Positions 32,976 through 42,071 of a stretch of 64,000 nucleotides of DNA are shown here, in pieces; the first letter of the stretch is position 1, and every line of letters starts with the position of its first letter. The stretch spans positions 2,470,001 through 2,534,000 of the forward strand of contig JADJBV010000001.1 of NCBI GenBank assembly GCA_016703535.1, in the 5' to 3' direction. Made by a program: the position numbers and the translations under genes. Under the pieces are notes generated by a model. The model was given only the letters and a program-made list of their open reading frames with translations. It made no database searches and had not been told where the DNA came from. This stretch comes from Deltaproteobacteria bacterium (GTDB lineage Bacteria; Myxococcota; Kuafuiibacteriia; Kuafuiibacteriales; Kuafuiibacteriaceae).

Positions 32976-34766
32976 CTAACGCAAAAAGCCCACTCTTACC
33001 AAGGAGATAGACCCCGCCACGCCCTTGAGTTCGGCCTGGAAGGGCTCGGACACGGTCAAGCCCAAGAAGAGGCCCTCGGCGCCCAGGGACGCCGCCAGCT
33101 CGGCCGGAAGCACCAACTCGGCGGCCTCCGCTTGGCCCTGGAGCCGGGCGGCGACGTTCACCGACTGGCCGAAGTAGTCGAGGATCCCGTTGGCGCTGAC
33201 CGCATAACAGGGGCCGGCGTAGACCCCAACCTTGAGGAAGACCTCGGCCGAGGCCGGGTGGCCGGCCCGAAAGCCCGGGAAGGCCTTCTGCATGGCGACG
33301 GCGGCCCGCACCGCGGAGCGTTCGTCGATGAAGGCGGCCATCACCGCGTCGCCGATGGTCTTCACCACCGCGCCATCGTGGCCCTCGATCGAAGCCTTGA
33401 GCAGATCGAAGTGGGCCTGGACCAGATCGAAGGCCGCCGCGTCGCCCTCTCGGGCATACAGCGCCGTCGACGCCGAAAGATCGGAGAAGAGCAACGCCAC
33501 CCGGCCGACCTTCAGCCCCATGCCGGGCCGGAGGAGCCCCTTGGAGAAGAGGCGACGGAAGGTGCCGATGGTGGTGACCTCATGGAGCGTCGCCGCCGCG
33601 CTCGACCACAACAGGTGCTCGAGCTTCACGTGCCGAGCGCTGGCCTTCGCCACCAGCCGCAAGGTGCCCCCCGGGGCCAAGGTGAAGTTGGCCGGCAAAA
33701 GCCGATCGTCTTCGACCTCGATCGTCTGTTCGGCGGGGCCACCGTCCACCAACTCGACGGCGGCTTGGGCGCCCCCTCGGGCCTGGAGGCGATAACGGCC
33801 GACGGCGGCGGGCGCGAGCAGCTCCGCGGTGTCGCCGGGGTGGAGGACCCGCTGGGCCACCACGTGGGGCATGACCGCCGGGCCGCCGGTGCAAAAGGCG
33901 ATGTCGGGCACGGCGCGGATCGGCGCCGCCGGGCGAAAGGAGGCCTCGACCGAACGATCGAGTTCGAGCCCGAAGGAGAGATCGCAGAGGTGGCAGTGCC
34001 CGTTCGCCTCGAGTTGGGCCAGATCAGTGAGCTGACTCGAGGCGGTGCGGCAGCTGGGGCACACCACCTCGAAGCGGAGCTCCAACAGGCCGGCCACCGT
34101 GGCGCCCAGACAGGCCTCCAAGAACGGGCGGCGCGGCACGTTCAGCCGATCCGCCAAGGCGAAGGGACGGATCCGAGCGACCTCGTGATCGGGCGCCCGC
34201 TCCAGGTGTTCGATCAACGCCTCGAGGGGAGGTTGCAGGCCCGGCCCCAGGCTCCGTTCGGCCTCCTGTTGGGCCCGCTTCAGCGCCGGCCCGTCGACCT
34301 TGGGCGACAACGTTGGGTTGGGCTCCTTGAGCTGGCGATCGAAGCGGCGCACCGCGTCTTCGATCTTGTGGGCGAAGGCGTCCAGGGCCACCCGCAGGAC
34401 CGGCGTCAACATCGCGACGTTGGGGAGGATCTCGAAGCGGGCGATGACCACGGTGCCGGAGCCCTCGGGGGTGAGCTCCAGGCCGAAGTCCAGGTGTTGG
34501 ATCGGCCCCTTGGTGAAGGCCCGGTGCACCGAAAAACGGCGCTCCTCTTGCCACTCGAAGGGGTGCTCCAGCCACTCGACCTCCAGGGGTCCAAAACGGC
34601 TCTTCACCTTGTAGCGGGCCGGCAGCTCGCTGGTCGGCAGGGCCTCGACCTCCATCGGCGCCAGGCCGGCCTCACGGTTCAATCGTTCGGTGTCGGCGAG
34701 GAGGGGCCACAGGGCCGACGGCGGCGCGCTGCAGGCGATCCGCTTGGTCTCGACGATCGGGCTCAA
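32976..34766 (-). CDS. Class III adenylate/guanylate cyclase with START-like N-terminus
   Basis: This is a 596-residue, three-part protein. The N-terminal 150 residues fit a START/SRPBCC-like lipid-binding fold (ETKRIACSAPPSALWPLLAD... GPIQHLDFGLELTPEGSGTVV). The middle region resembles the DUF5939 part of bacterial cyclases and contains a Cys4 zinc-ribbon-like motif (CPSC...CHLC). The C-terminal class III cyclase domain has ALLFSDLSASTALY with the first metal Asp, VVKTIGDAVMAAF with the second, and DYFGQSVNVAARLQ. It is cytosolic, with no membrane helix. The TTG at 34766 overlaps the methyltransferase stop (TTGA); longer starts run into that gene. The ligand of the N-terminal domain is unknown. 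Confidence 0.85.
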   Translation of the reverse strand: MSPIVETKRIACSAPPSALWPLLADTERLNREAGLAPMEVEALPTSELPARYKVKSRFGPLEVEWLEHPFEWQEERRFSVHRAFTKGPIQHLDFGLELTPEGSGTVVIARFEILPNVAMLTPVLRVALDAFAHKIEDAVRRFDRQLKEPNPTLSPKVDGPALKRAQQEAERSLGPGLQPPLEALIEHLERAPDHEVARIRPFALADRLNVPRRPFLEACLGATVAGLLELRFEVVCPSCRTASSQLTDLAQLEANGHCHLCDLSFGLELDRSVEASFRPAAPIRAVPDIAFCTGGPAVMPHVVAQRVLHPGDTAELLAPAAVGRYRLQARGGAQAAVELVDGGPAEQTIEVEDDRLLPANFTLAPGGTLRLVAKASARHVKLEHLLWSSAAATLHEVTTIGTFRRLFSKGLLRPGMGLKVGRVALLFSDLSASTALYAREGDAAAFDLVQAHFDLLKASIEGHDGAVVKTIGDAVMAAFIDERSAVRAAVAMQKAFPGFRAGHPASAEVFLKVGVYAGPCYAVSANGILDYFGQSVNVAARLQGQAEAAELVLPAELAASLGAEGLFLGLTVSEPFQAELKGVAGSISLVRVGFLR

Positions 34767-35518
34767 AACGGCCGCGAGTGTATCCTGAATCGGGAGAAGT
34801 GGGAGCCGCACAGGACAGCGGTCGCGGCCGAGACGTTGAGGCTCTCGACCGCACCCGTCCCGGGGATGGCGATGGTCTGATCCGCCAGCTTGTACAGCGA
34901 CGGCGCCAGGCCCTCCCCTTCGCTGCCGAGGAGGAAGACCACCCGGCCGGGCAGCGGGCCCGTCCAGAGCTGATGGTCGGCGCGCCCCGAGGTGGCGACC
35001 ACTTCAAAGCCTGCCTTCTTCAGGGCTTGGAGGGCCTTCGGCAGGGCCGGGACCTCGAGCACCGGCACCACCTCGGCGCCCCCTTCGGCGGTGCGGTAGG
35101 CGGCGGCGGTCAAACGCACATCCCCCTCCTCCACCACCACCCCGGGCACGCCGAAGTGGGCGGCGGTCCGCAGGATCGCGCCCAAGTTATGGGGGTTTTG
35201 GACCCGATCGAGGGCCAGGACGCAGCAGTTCCCGTCCCCGAGCTGGGGCAGCCACTCGGAAAATCGCGGACGCCAGGGCCGCACCAACAACACCACCCCC
35301 TCGTGGTGCCGGCTCCCCGAAACCGCCTCCAGCTCCTCGGCGGCGACCACGTGGTAGGCCCGACGCCGGGCCGCGCAGGCCTTGAGGAGGGGACCGTAAC
35401 GTTTCACTTCGGATTCCAGGACCCAGGCCTTGATCAGATCGTCAGGCCGACCTTCGGCGATCGCCAAACACGCGTTCCGCCCGTAGACCAAAAGTTCATC
35501 GTCGGGACGTCGCGTCAC
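34763..35518 (-). CDS. TrmH/SpoU-family RNA 2'-O-methyltransferase (RlmB-like)
   Basis: The 251-residue enzyme has a short N-terminal RNA-substrate domain (LLVYGRNACLAIAEG...HVVAAEELEAVSGSRHHEGVVL) and a SPOUT knot domain. Its three motifs are LDRVQNPHNLGAILRTA, LGSEGEGL and IPGTGAVESLNVSAATAVL. The pattern is that of RlmB/TrmH, which methylate ribose in 23S rRNA or tRNA. The usual RlmB N-terminal marks are present, but the target nucleotide cannot be fixed from sequence. The start is GTG. The stop overlaps the cyclase start (TTGA), an odd pairing of RNA modification with cAMP signalling. It is divergent from the epimerase gene. Confidence 0.9.
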   Translation of the reverse strand: MTRRPDDELLVYGRNACLAIAEGRPDDLIKAWVLESEVKRYGPLLKACAARRRAYHVVAAEELEAVSGSRHHEGVVLLVRPWRPRFSEWLPQLGDGNCCVLALDRVQNPHNLGAILRTAAHFGVPGVVVEEGDVRLTAAAYRTAEGGAEVVPVLEVPALPKALQALKKAGFEVVATSGRADHQLWTGPLPGRVVFLLGSEGEGLAPSLYKLADQTIAIPGTGAVESLNVSAATAVLCGSHFSRFRIHSRPF

Positions 35519-35619
35519 CGGGTCCCCTTACCCAGCCGCCCCGCCCCCGCCAAGGGCCGAACGGCGCACTTTCGGCCATTGCCTGGCCCCTCCCGGCCTG
35601 GCTAGCTCCCGGCCCAAGC

Positions 35620-36648
35620 ATGTTGTCTCGACGCCCCGTCATCCTGATCACCGGCGCCAACGGCGAGATGGGCCACGGCCTGATCCATCAGCTCGCCAAA
35701 GAGGGTCAGTACGACCTGTTGGCGATCGACATCAAAGAGCTCGACGAAAGCCTGATCCCGCTGACCGCGGCCCGGATCGTGGGCGACATCTTGGATCAGC
35801 GGCTCCTCGAGCGGCTGGTCAGCGAGTTCGAGATCCACACCATCTTCCACCTGGCGGCCCTGCTCTCGACCCGCTCCGAGTTCAGCCCCGAAACCGCCCA
35901 CGAGGTGAACGTCAAGGGCACCTTGAACCTGCTGAAGTTGGCGGTGGAGCAGTCCCGCTGGCACGGCAAGAAGGTGAAGTTCCTCTTCCCCAGCTCGATC
36001 GCCATCTACGGCTTGCCGGACCTGGCCACCAAACGGCAGGCGGGTCGGGTCAAGGAGAACGAGTGGAATCTGCCGACCACCATGTACGGCTGCAACAAGC
36101 TCTACTGCGAGCAGCTCGGCCGCTACTACGCGCGCCACTACCGACAGCTGGCCGAGGTCGATGACAAAAAAGGCGTCGACTTCCGCTCCATCCGATTCCC
36201 CGGCCTGGTGTCGGCCTTCACCGTGCCCAGCGGCGGCACCAGCGACTACGCGCCCGAGATGATCCACGCCGCCGCCAAGGGGGAGGCCTACTCCTCCTTC
36301 GTGCGCCCCGACTCCCGGATCAGCTTCATGGCCATGCCCGACGCGATCACCGCCTTGATGCAACTTCGGAACGCGGATCCTTCGCGGCTGACCAGCCACG
36401 TCTACAACATCGCCGCCTTCAACCCTTCGGCCGAAGAGTTCGCCACCTTGGTCCGGGGCGCCTTCCCCAAGGCGGACATCTCCTGGAACCCGGACCTGCG
36501 CCGGCAGGGCATCGTCGACTCTTGGCCCGAAGACGTGGACGACACCTTGGCCCGCCGGGACTTCGATTTTATGCCGGCCTACGACCTGAAGCGGGCCTTC
36601 GAGGAGTACCTGTTGCCCAACATCCGCCAGCGTTACCTGCGGAGCTGA
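35620..36648 (+). CDS. NAD-dependent epimerase/dehydratase (extended SDR)
   Basis: The 342-residue extended SDR has VILITGANGEMGHGL (NAD site), an Asp after strand 2 (LLAIDIKELDE) that favours NAD, IFHLAALLSTRSEF, an FPSSIAIYG segment and the catalytic Y-x3-K in MYGCNK. The LSTRSE and SFMAMPDAI segments resemble the SDR-type L-threonine 3-dehydrogenases, but a sugar-nucleotide epimerase is also possible. It lies six bases before pgsB, so it is probably co-transcribed with the poly-gamma-glutamate genes, though no role in that pathway is known to me. The ATG start is clear. Confidence 0.8.
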   Translation: MLSRRPVILITGANGEMGHGLIHQLAKEGQYDLLAIDIKELDESLIPLTAARIVGDILDQRLLERLVSEFEIHTIFHLAALLSTRSEFSPETAHEVNVKGTLNLLKLAVEQSRWHGKKVKFLFPSSIAIYGLPDLATKRQAGRVKENEWNLPTTMYGCNKLYCEQLGRYYARHYRQLAEVDDKKGVDFRSIRFPGLVSAFTVPSGGTSDYAPEMIHAAAKGEAYSSFVRPDSRISFMAMPDAITALMQLRNADPSRLTSHVYNIAAFNPSAEEFATLVRGAFPKADISWNPDLRRQGIVDSWPEDVDDTLARRDFDFMPAYDLKRAFEEYLLPNIRQRYLRS

Positions 36649-36654
36649 GTCCGG

Positions 36655-37863
36655 ATGAGCCCCCTCGCCCTCCTGATCACGATCACCTCGGTGTTGGTGG
36701 TCCTGGGCTTCCTGGAGCACCGCCGCCACCTGCGGCACCTCGGCAAGCTGAAGATCCGAATCCACGTCAACGGAACCCGGGGCAAGTCGAGCGTCACCCG
36801 GCTGATCGCGGCCGGGTTGCGAGCGGGCGGGGTCCGCACCTGCGCCAAGACCACCGGCACCTTGGCCCGGATGATCCTCCCGGACGGCAAGGAGTACCCG
36901 ATCTTCCGGCCGGCGGGGGCCAACGTCATCGAGCAGCTGAGGATCGTGCGGACCGCGGTGCAGTTTCAGGCCGAGGCCCTGGTGATCGAATGTATGGCGG
37001 TGCAGCCCGCGTATCAGGCGATCTCGGAGCTGAAGATGGTCCGGGGCACCCACGGCGTGATCACCAACGCTCGGGCCGATCACCTGGACGTGATGGGGCC
37101 CGGTGAAGAGGACGTCGCGTTGGCCTTGGCCGCGACCACGCCCAAAGACGGGAAGCTCTACACCACCGAACCTCGACACCTCCCGGTCTTCGAGATGGCT
37201 GCCAAAGATCGAGGCAGCACCTTGGTGGCGGTCGGCCAAGAAGAGGTGGCCACGGTGGGCGCCGTCGAGCTCGGAGGCTTCAGCTACCTGGAGCACGCCG
37301 AAAACGTGGCTTTGGCCCTCAAGGTCTGCGCCGACCTCGGCGTGGAGCGGCAGACCGCCTTGGCCGGAATGTGGGCCGCCTCGCCGGATCCCGGGGTGTT
37401 GACCGCGGTGACCCTGGATTTTTTCGGGCGACGGATCGTCTTCGTCAACGCCTTCGCCGCCAACGATCCCGAGTCCACCGGCCGGATCTGGCGAGACGCC
37501 GCCGGCCGCTTCCCGGAGACCCAAAAGAAGATCGCGCTGGTGAACTGCCGGGCCGATCGGGCCGATCGGAGCCGCCAGCTCGGTGAGGCCTGCTTGTCCT
37601 GGGGCTTGGCCGATCACTACGTCTTGATCGGCACCGGGACTTACATCTTCGCCAAGGCGGCCATCGACGAGGGGCTGGATCCAAGCCGGATCACCTACGC
37701 CGAGGACCGCCGCACCGAAGAGGTGTTCGAGACCTTGGTCGAACTCAGCGGGACATCGGCCTTGATCATCGGCCTGGCCAACATCGGCGGCATGGGCCTG
37801 GACGTGGTGCGATTTTTCAAGAACCGGAGCGTCAAGCGCCCCGAGGAGACCAGCCCAAAGTGA
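36655..37863 (+). CDS. pgsB: Poly-gamma-glutamate synthase PgsB/CapB
   Basis: PgsB is the Mur-ligase-like ATP-dependent amide ligase that joins glutamates through the gamma-carboxyl at the membrane. The 402-residue protein has an N-terminal membrane helix (5-20), a P-loop VNGTRGKSSVTRL (38-50), TTGTLARMI, a conserved VIECMAVQPAYQ, and TNARADHLDVMGPGEEDVA, which is typical of PgsB. The length matches the family. The stop overlaps the pgsC start (GTGA). Together with PgsC and PgsW it should form the polymer synthase. Capsule, released polymer and osmoprotection are possible roles. Confidence 0.93.
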   Translation: MSPLALLITITSVLVVLGFLEHRRHLRHLGKLKIRIHVNGTRGKSSVTRLIAAGLRAGGVRTCAKTTGTLARMILPDGKEYPIFRPAGANVIEQLRIVRTAVQFQAEALVIECMAVQPAYQAISELKMVRGTHGVITNARADHLDVMGPGEEDVALALAATTPKDGKLYTTEPRHLPVFEMAAKDRGSTLVAVGQEEVATVGAVELGGFSYLEHAENVALALKVCADLGVERQTALAGMWAASPDPGVLTAVTLDFFGRRIVFVNAFAANDPESTGRIWRDAAGRFPETQKKIALVNCRADRADRSRQLGEACLSWGLADHYVLIGTGTYIFAKAAIDEGLDPSRITYAEDRRTEEVFETLVELSGTSALIIGLANIGGMGLDVVRFFKNRSVKRPEETSPK

Positions 37864-38309
37864 CCACTCTCCCGTTGGCGGTCGGCATCGGCCTGGCCAT
37901 CAGCCTGATGTTCTCCGAGGTCTTCGGCTTGGCCGCCGGCGGCATGGTCGTGCCTGGGTACATCGCTCTTTCCCTGTCTTCGCCGCTGCAGGTGGCCCTG
38001 ACCGTGGCGACCGGCTTTGTCACCTTCGCCATCGTGCACGCGATCTCTTCGGTGGCCATCGTCTACGGCCGACGACGGACGGTGTTGATGATCTTGGTCG
38101 GCTACATCTTGGGGGCGGTGGTCCACTCGATCGGCCTCAGCACCGATCCCCATGGGGCCTTGGAGGTGATCGGCTACATCATCCCCGGGCTGATCGGCAT
38201 CTGGATCGAACGCCAAGGTTTGATTGAGACGGTCAGCTCCCTTTTGACCGCCTCGGTGGTGGTGAAGTTGATCTTGATCTTGGTGACCGGCGCGGAGCTC
38301 GACGCATGA
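37860..38309 (+). CDS. pgsC: Poly-gamma-glutamate biosynthesis membrane protein PgsC/CapC
   Basis: The 149-residue protein has about four to five membrane helices, matching PgsC length and layout. The family stretch LMFSEVFGLAAGGMVVPGYIAL is clear, followed by a TLMILVGY-like TVLMILVGYILG and a IGYIIPGLIGIWIERQG segment close to the conserved PGLIANW region. PgsC works with PgsB as the synthase core. The GTG start overlaps pgsB and the stop overlaps pgsW (ATGA), so the three are translationally coupled. Confidence 0.93.
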   Translation: MTTLPLAVGIGLAISLMFSEVFGLAAGGMVVPGYIALSLSSPLQVALTVATGFVTFAIVHAISSVAIVYGRRRTVLMILVGYILGAVVHSIGLSTDPHGALEVIGYIIPGLIGIWIERQGLIETVSSLLTASVVVKLILILVTGAELDA

Positions 38310-39451
38310 AGAAGATGTACTGGCGTCCCCGGCGGGTCTCTCGCACGGTTTTGCTCCTGATCTCGGTGGCCAGCGTCGCCGGTTACGCGGGCGTCGAGTC
38401 CTGGAAGCGCAAGATCCAGGAGCCGTGGCATCAAGAGAAGTTGGCCGCCTCCCGTTTGGCCGAAAGTGCCTTCAAGGTGATCCGGGCCGAACGTTTGCGC
38501 CGGGGCCTGCCGATCGACGCCGAGGCCGATCCGGCGGGATCCGGGTTGGTCGGCTCTTTGATGACGCCGACCACCTCCAACCCGGGGTCCCTGGCCAGCA
38601 AACAGACCAGCGTCAACCCCAACTTCGCCGCGGTGATGGTCCACTTCTACAAGAAGGCCGGGGTGCGGGAGGGGGACGTGGTGGCCATCGGCTATTCGGG
38701 CTCCTTCCCGGCGATCAACGTGGCGGTCTTGGCGGCCACCGAGACGCTGAAGTTGCGGCCGATCATCATCGCCAGCGCCAGCTCCTCTCAGTGGGGCGCC
38801 AACGATCCGGAGTTGGCCTGGCTCGACATGGAGCAGCTGCTCTTCGACAACAAGTTGATCTCGGTGCGGTCGGTGGCGGCCTCCTTGGGTGGCATCGAAG
38901 ACCGAGGTTTGGGCATGCCTCGCCGGGGACGCACCGCCCTCGAGCAGTCGATCCAGCGGGCCAACTTGCCGATGATCGATCCGGTCAGCTTCGACGAAAG
39001 TGTGATCGAGCGGATGCGGCTCTACCGAGAAAAGGCGGGCGGAGAGCCGATCATGGCCTACGTCAACGTCGGCGGCGGCACGATTTCGGTCGGAAAAAAG
39101 GCGGGCAAGTTGTCCTTCAAGCCGGGCCTGAACTTGGAGCCGCCGGGGCCGATGGGTGGCCAGGACTCGGTGATGTCGCGCTTCGTCGATGAAGGGGTGC
39201 CGGTCATCCACTGGATCAAGATCAACGAGTTGGCCAACCGCTTCGGCTTGGCCGTCCAGCCCCGCAGCTTGCCTTCGGTCGGCGAGGGGAAGATCTACTT
39301 CCGGGAGGACTACGATCGTCGGATCGCGGCCCTGTTGTTGTTCGGGATCTTGGCCAGCCTTTACCTCTTCGTGCGCTCGGATCTCGGCTTCCGGATGACC
39401 CGGGGCGCAGGGAAACGCGGTGAAGGTGGCCACCCCGAGCCCATGATCTGA
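38306..39451 (+). CDS. pgsW: Poly-gamma-glutamate system protein PgsW
   Basis: The 381-residue protein matches the poly-gamma-glutamate system protein that follows pgsBC in some Gram-negative bacteria and spirochaetes. It has an N-terminal helix (about 14-30), a long soluble domain with AIGYSGSFPAINVAVLAA, a SASSSQWGANDPELAWLDME segment, MAYVNVGGGTISVG and VPVIHWIKI, and a second helix near 330-350 (AALLLFGILASLYLFVRSD). The soluble domain is predicted outside the cytoplasm. It appears to take the place of PgsA; no PgsA or PgsE and no depolymerase (PgsS/CapD) is in the window. A 122-base gap separates it from the PhoB-like gene. Confidence 0.88.
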   Translation: MKKMYWRPRRVSRTVLLLISVASVAGYAGVESWKRKIQEPWHQEKLAASRLAESAFKVIRAERLRRGLPIDAEADPAGSGLVGSLMTPTTSNPGSLASKQTSVNPNFAAVMVHFYKKAGVREGDVVAIGYSGSFPAINVAVLAATETLKLRPIIIASASSSQWGANDPELAWLDMEQLLFDNKLISVRSVAASLGGIEDRGLGMPRRGRTALEQSIQRANLPMIDPVSFDESVIERMRLYREKAGGEPIMAYVNVGGGTISVGKKAGKLSFKPGLNLEPPGPMGGQDSVMSRFVDEGVPVIHWIKINELANRFGLAVQPRSLPSVGEGKIYFREDYDRRIAALLLFGILASLYLFVRSDLGFRMTRGAGKRGEGGHPEPMI

Positions 39452-39573
39452 ACTTTGATCCCGCGCAACCCTCTGAATCCATGGGCATTCAGCCCCTTGC
39501 CGAACTGGCGCCGAACGGTCACCGTCGTGTCACCTGGCCGGCGTACCCACAAGTCGGAGGCCAAGAGGTGTTG

Positions 39574-40266
39574 ATGCCCGGGCAAATTCTGATCGTCGAC
39601 GACGAGCAAGATCTGGTGACCACCCTCGAGTACAACCTCGAGCGGGACGGCTTTCGCACCCGATCCGCCCTGACCGGTAAAGACGCCCTCAGCCGGGTGG
39701 CCGAGTCGATCCCCGATCTGGTGTTGCTGGATCTGATGTTGCCCGACATGGCGGGCACCGAGGTCTGCCGCCAGCTCAAGAGCCGCCCCGAGACCAAAAA
39801 CGTCCCGGTGGTGATGTTGACCGCCAAAGGTGAAGAGATCGATCGGGTGGTCGGCTTCGAGGTCGGCGCCGACGACTACGTCACCAAACCGTTCAGCGTC
39901 CGGGAGCTGATCCTGCGCATCAAGGCGGTCCTGCGGCGGCACAGCCCCGTCGTCGAGGGCGGAGAACAGGACCTGGTCTTTGGCGACCTGCGGGTCGATC
40001 CCTCGGCTCACCAGGTCTGGTTCAGCGGCCAAGAGATCGTCCTGACCGCTTTGGAGTTCAAGCTGCTCAACACCCTGTTGTCTCGGAAGGGCCGAGTGCA
40101 GAGCCGCAAGCAGCTCCTCGACGACGTCTGGGGCATCCAAGCCGACGTCACCACCCGCACCGTCGACACCCACGTCAAGCGGCTCCGTCAAAAGTTGGGC
40201 GACGCGGGTGAGTTCATCGAGACCTTGCGAGGGGTCGGGTACCGGTTCCGCCCCTTGGCGGAGTAG
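39574..40266 (+). CDS. OmpR/PhoB-family response regulator
   Basis: The 230-residue regulator has a receiver with D9, D10, phospho-acceptor D53 (LVLLDLMLPDM), T83 and K105 (YVTKPFS). A winged-helix output domain follows (VWFSGQEIVLTALEFKLLNTLL... RTVDTHVKRLRQKLG...IETLRGVGYRF). The TALE(F/Y)xLL and RGVGYRF segments are typical of PhoB. ATG 39574 is chosen because AGAGG lies five bases upstream; an ATG at 39481 would add 31 residues that do not fit the family. The sensor kinase gene begins two bases after the stop. The signal could be phosphate, as for PhoB-PhoR, but no pst or phoU genes are near, so this is open. Confidence 0.92.
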   Translation: MPGQILIVDDEQDLVTTLEYNLERDGFRTRSALTGKDALSRVAESIPDLVLLDLMLPDMAGTEVCRQLKSRPETKNVPVVMLTAKGEEIDRVVGFEVGADDYVTKPFSVRELILRIKAVLRRHSPVVEGGEQDLVFGDLRVDPSAHQVWFSGQEIVLTALEFKLLNTLLSRKGRVQSRKQLLDDVWGIQADVTTRTVDTHVKRLRQKLGDAGEFIETLRGVGYRFRPLAE

Positions 40267-40268
40267 CC

Positions 40269-42038
40269 GTGCAGCTGAGCGTCCGCGCCAAGCTCTTTTT
40301 GGTCTCTTTGGGCCTGATCGTTGCGGTCGGGGGGGCCAGCTTCATCTATCTGGAGGTGGAGCTTCGGCGTTGGCTGGAGGAGCTGGTCGAGCGCAACCTG
40401 GAGCAGCTGGCCCACGGCGCCCGGGAGACCTTCTTGGCGACGCCGGGGCTCCAGGACCCAGAGGCCATCGATCGGTTGGCCCACCGCTTGGGGGAGGCTA
40501 GCGCCACCCGGATTTCAGTGATCGACACCCAGGGCAGGCTGCTCGGGGACTCGAGCCTGGATCCCAAAGGCCTGCAACACGCCGACAACCACGCCCACCG
40601 GCCGGAGATCGAGGAGGCGATGAAGGGCGGCACCGGCCGGGCGCGCCGCTACAGCACCACCGTCGGCTCCGAGATGTTGTACGTGGCCCTGCCCTACGTC
40701 CACGGCCCCGACAAAGGGGTGGTGCGGGTGGCGATGCCGCTGCGGGTCGTCGATGAAGCGATCGTCCGCCTGAGGGTGTTGTTGGTGGTGGCCGGGATGG
40801 TCGGCCTGGCGATCGCGGTGTTGATGAGCCTCCTGGCTTCGCACCTCTTGTCTCGAACCTTGCGCAAGTTGGTCGGCAACGCCCGGGCAGTCGCCGAAGG
40901 AGCGGGACACCGAGTCGACGTGGTCTCCACCGACGAGTTGGGCCGCTTGGCCGGCTCCTTCAACCAGATGGCCGACACGTTGCAAGGAACCTTGGCGACC
41001 TTGGCGGTGGAGCGCGGACGTTTTCAGACCGTGCTCGAGAGCATGAGTGAAGCGGTGGTGACCCTGGACTCGAATCAGAAGGTCACCTTGATGAACCGGG
41101 CCTTCCGCAACTTGCTCCAGTTGGAGTCGAGCCCCGAAGGTCGGCCGCTGACCGAGGTGGTGCCGGCGCCCGAGCTGCACAAGTTGCTGGAGCAAGGCAC
41201 CACCGGCGCCGAAGAGTTGACCTTGGGGGACGGCAACGCCGCCCGGCAGCTCTTGGCCCACGCTCAACCCCTGGCCTCTCACGACGGCACGGTGATCGTG
41301 ATGTTGGACGTCACCGAAACCCGCCGCCTGGAGAACGTCCGCAAGGACTTCGTGGCCAACGTCTCCCATGAGCTGCGGACGCCGGTGAGCATCATCCGCG
41401 CCAACGCCGAGACGCTCCTGGATGGCGGCCTGGAAGATCCGGTCCGGGCCCGCAGCTTCGTAGAGGCCCTGCACCGCCACTCGGAGCGGTTGTCCCGGAT
41501 CATCACCGACCTGTTGGATCTCTCGCGGATGGAGTCGGGCCGCTACAAGCTCGACCTCAAGGCGGTGGCGGTGAAGGGTGCGGTCGCCAAGTCGGTGGAG
41601 GCGGTGCAAGCCAAGTTGACCGAACGAAAGCTCCAGGTTTTGGTCGAGGCCGATCCGGAGCTGGAGGTGCGGGCCGATCCCAAGGCCCTGGAGCACGTGT
41701 TGCTCAACCTCCTGGACAACGCGGTCAAGTACAGCCCCGATGGCGGTCAACTCCTGGTGCGGGCCCGACCGCTCTCCTCCGAGGTGCGGATCGAGGTCGA
41801 GGATCGAGGCGCCGGGATCCCCGCGGAGCACCGGGCCCGGATCTTCGAGCGTTTTTATCGGGTGGATTCGGGGCGGGCCCGAGACATGGGCGGCACCGGC
41901 CTGGGATTGGCGATCGTGAAACACCTGGTGGACTCGATGTCCGGCAAGGTCGGGGTCGATCCCGCCGAACCCAAGGGCTCGATCTTCTGGTTCACCTTGC
42001 CGACCATCCCCGGGCGCCACAAACGCGCCGCCGCTTGA
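40269..42038 (+). CDS. PhoR-like sensor histidine kinase
   Basis: The 589-residue kinase has membrane helices at about 9-28 and 168-190 enclosing a periplasmic sensor (about 30-165), a HAMP domain and a PAS domain (LESMSEAVVTLDSNQKVTLM). The dimerisation domain follows, with H367 in VSHELRTPVSII, and an ATPase domain with N box LNLLDNAVKY, DRGAGIP and GGTGLGLAIVKHL. All catalytic motifs are intact. The order membrane-HAMP-PAS-HisKA matches PhoR/WalK-type kinases. It starts with GTG two bases after the response regulator gene, its evident partner. The sensor domain is not recognised, so the stimulus is unknown. Confidence 0.92.
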   Translation: MQLSVRAKLFLVSLGLIVAVGGASFIYLEVELRRWLEELVERNLEQLAHGARETFLATPGLQDPEAIDRLAHRLGEASATRISVIDTQGRLLGDSSLDPKGLQHADNHAHRPEIEEAMKGGTGRARRYSTTVGSEMLYVALPYVHGPDKGVVRVAMPLRVVDEAIVRLRVLLVVAGMVGLAIAVLMSLLASHLLSRTLRKLVGNARAVAEGAGHRVDVVSTDELGRLAGSFNQMADTLQGTLATLAVERGRFQTVLESMSEAVVTLDSNQKVTLMNRAFRNLLQLESSPEGRPLTEVVPAPELHKLLEQGTTGAEELTLGDGNAARQLLAHAQPLASHDGTVIVMLDVTETRRLENVRKDFVANVSHELRTPVSIIRANAETLLDGGLEDPVRARSFVEALHRHSERLSRIITDLLDLSRMESGRYKLDLKAVAVKGAVAKSVEAVQAKLTERKLQVLVEADPELEVRADPKALEHVLLNLLDNAVKYSPDGGQLLVRARPLSSEVRIEVEDRGAGIPAEHRARIFERFYRVDSGRARDMGGTGLGLAIVKHLVDSMSGKVGVDPAEPKGSIFWFTLPTIPGRHKRAAA

Positions 42039-42071
42039 TGAACTCCGGGGAAAATCGCGGTATCTCGCCTC

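Noticed and set aside
35602..37617. 671-codon minus-strand frame opposite the epimerase and pgsB
   Set aside because: Both plus-strand genes carry clear family motifs; the minus frame is a mirror artefact.
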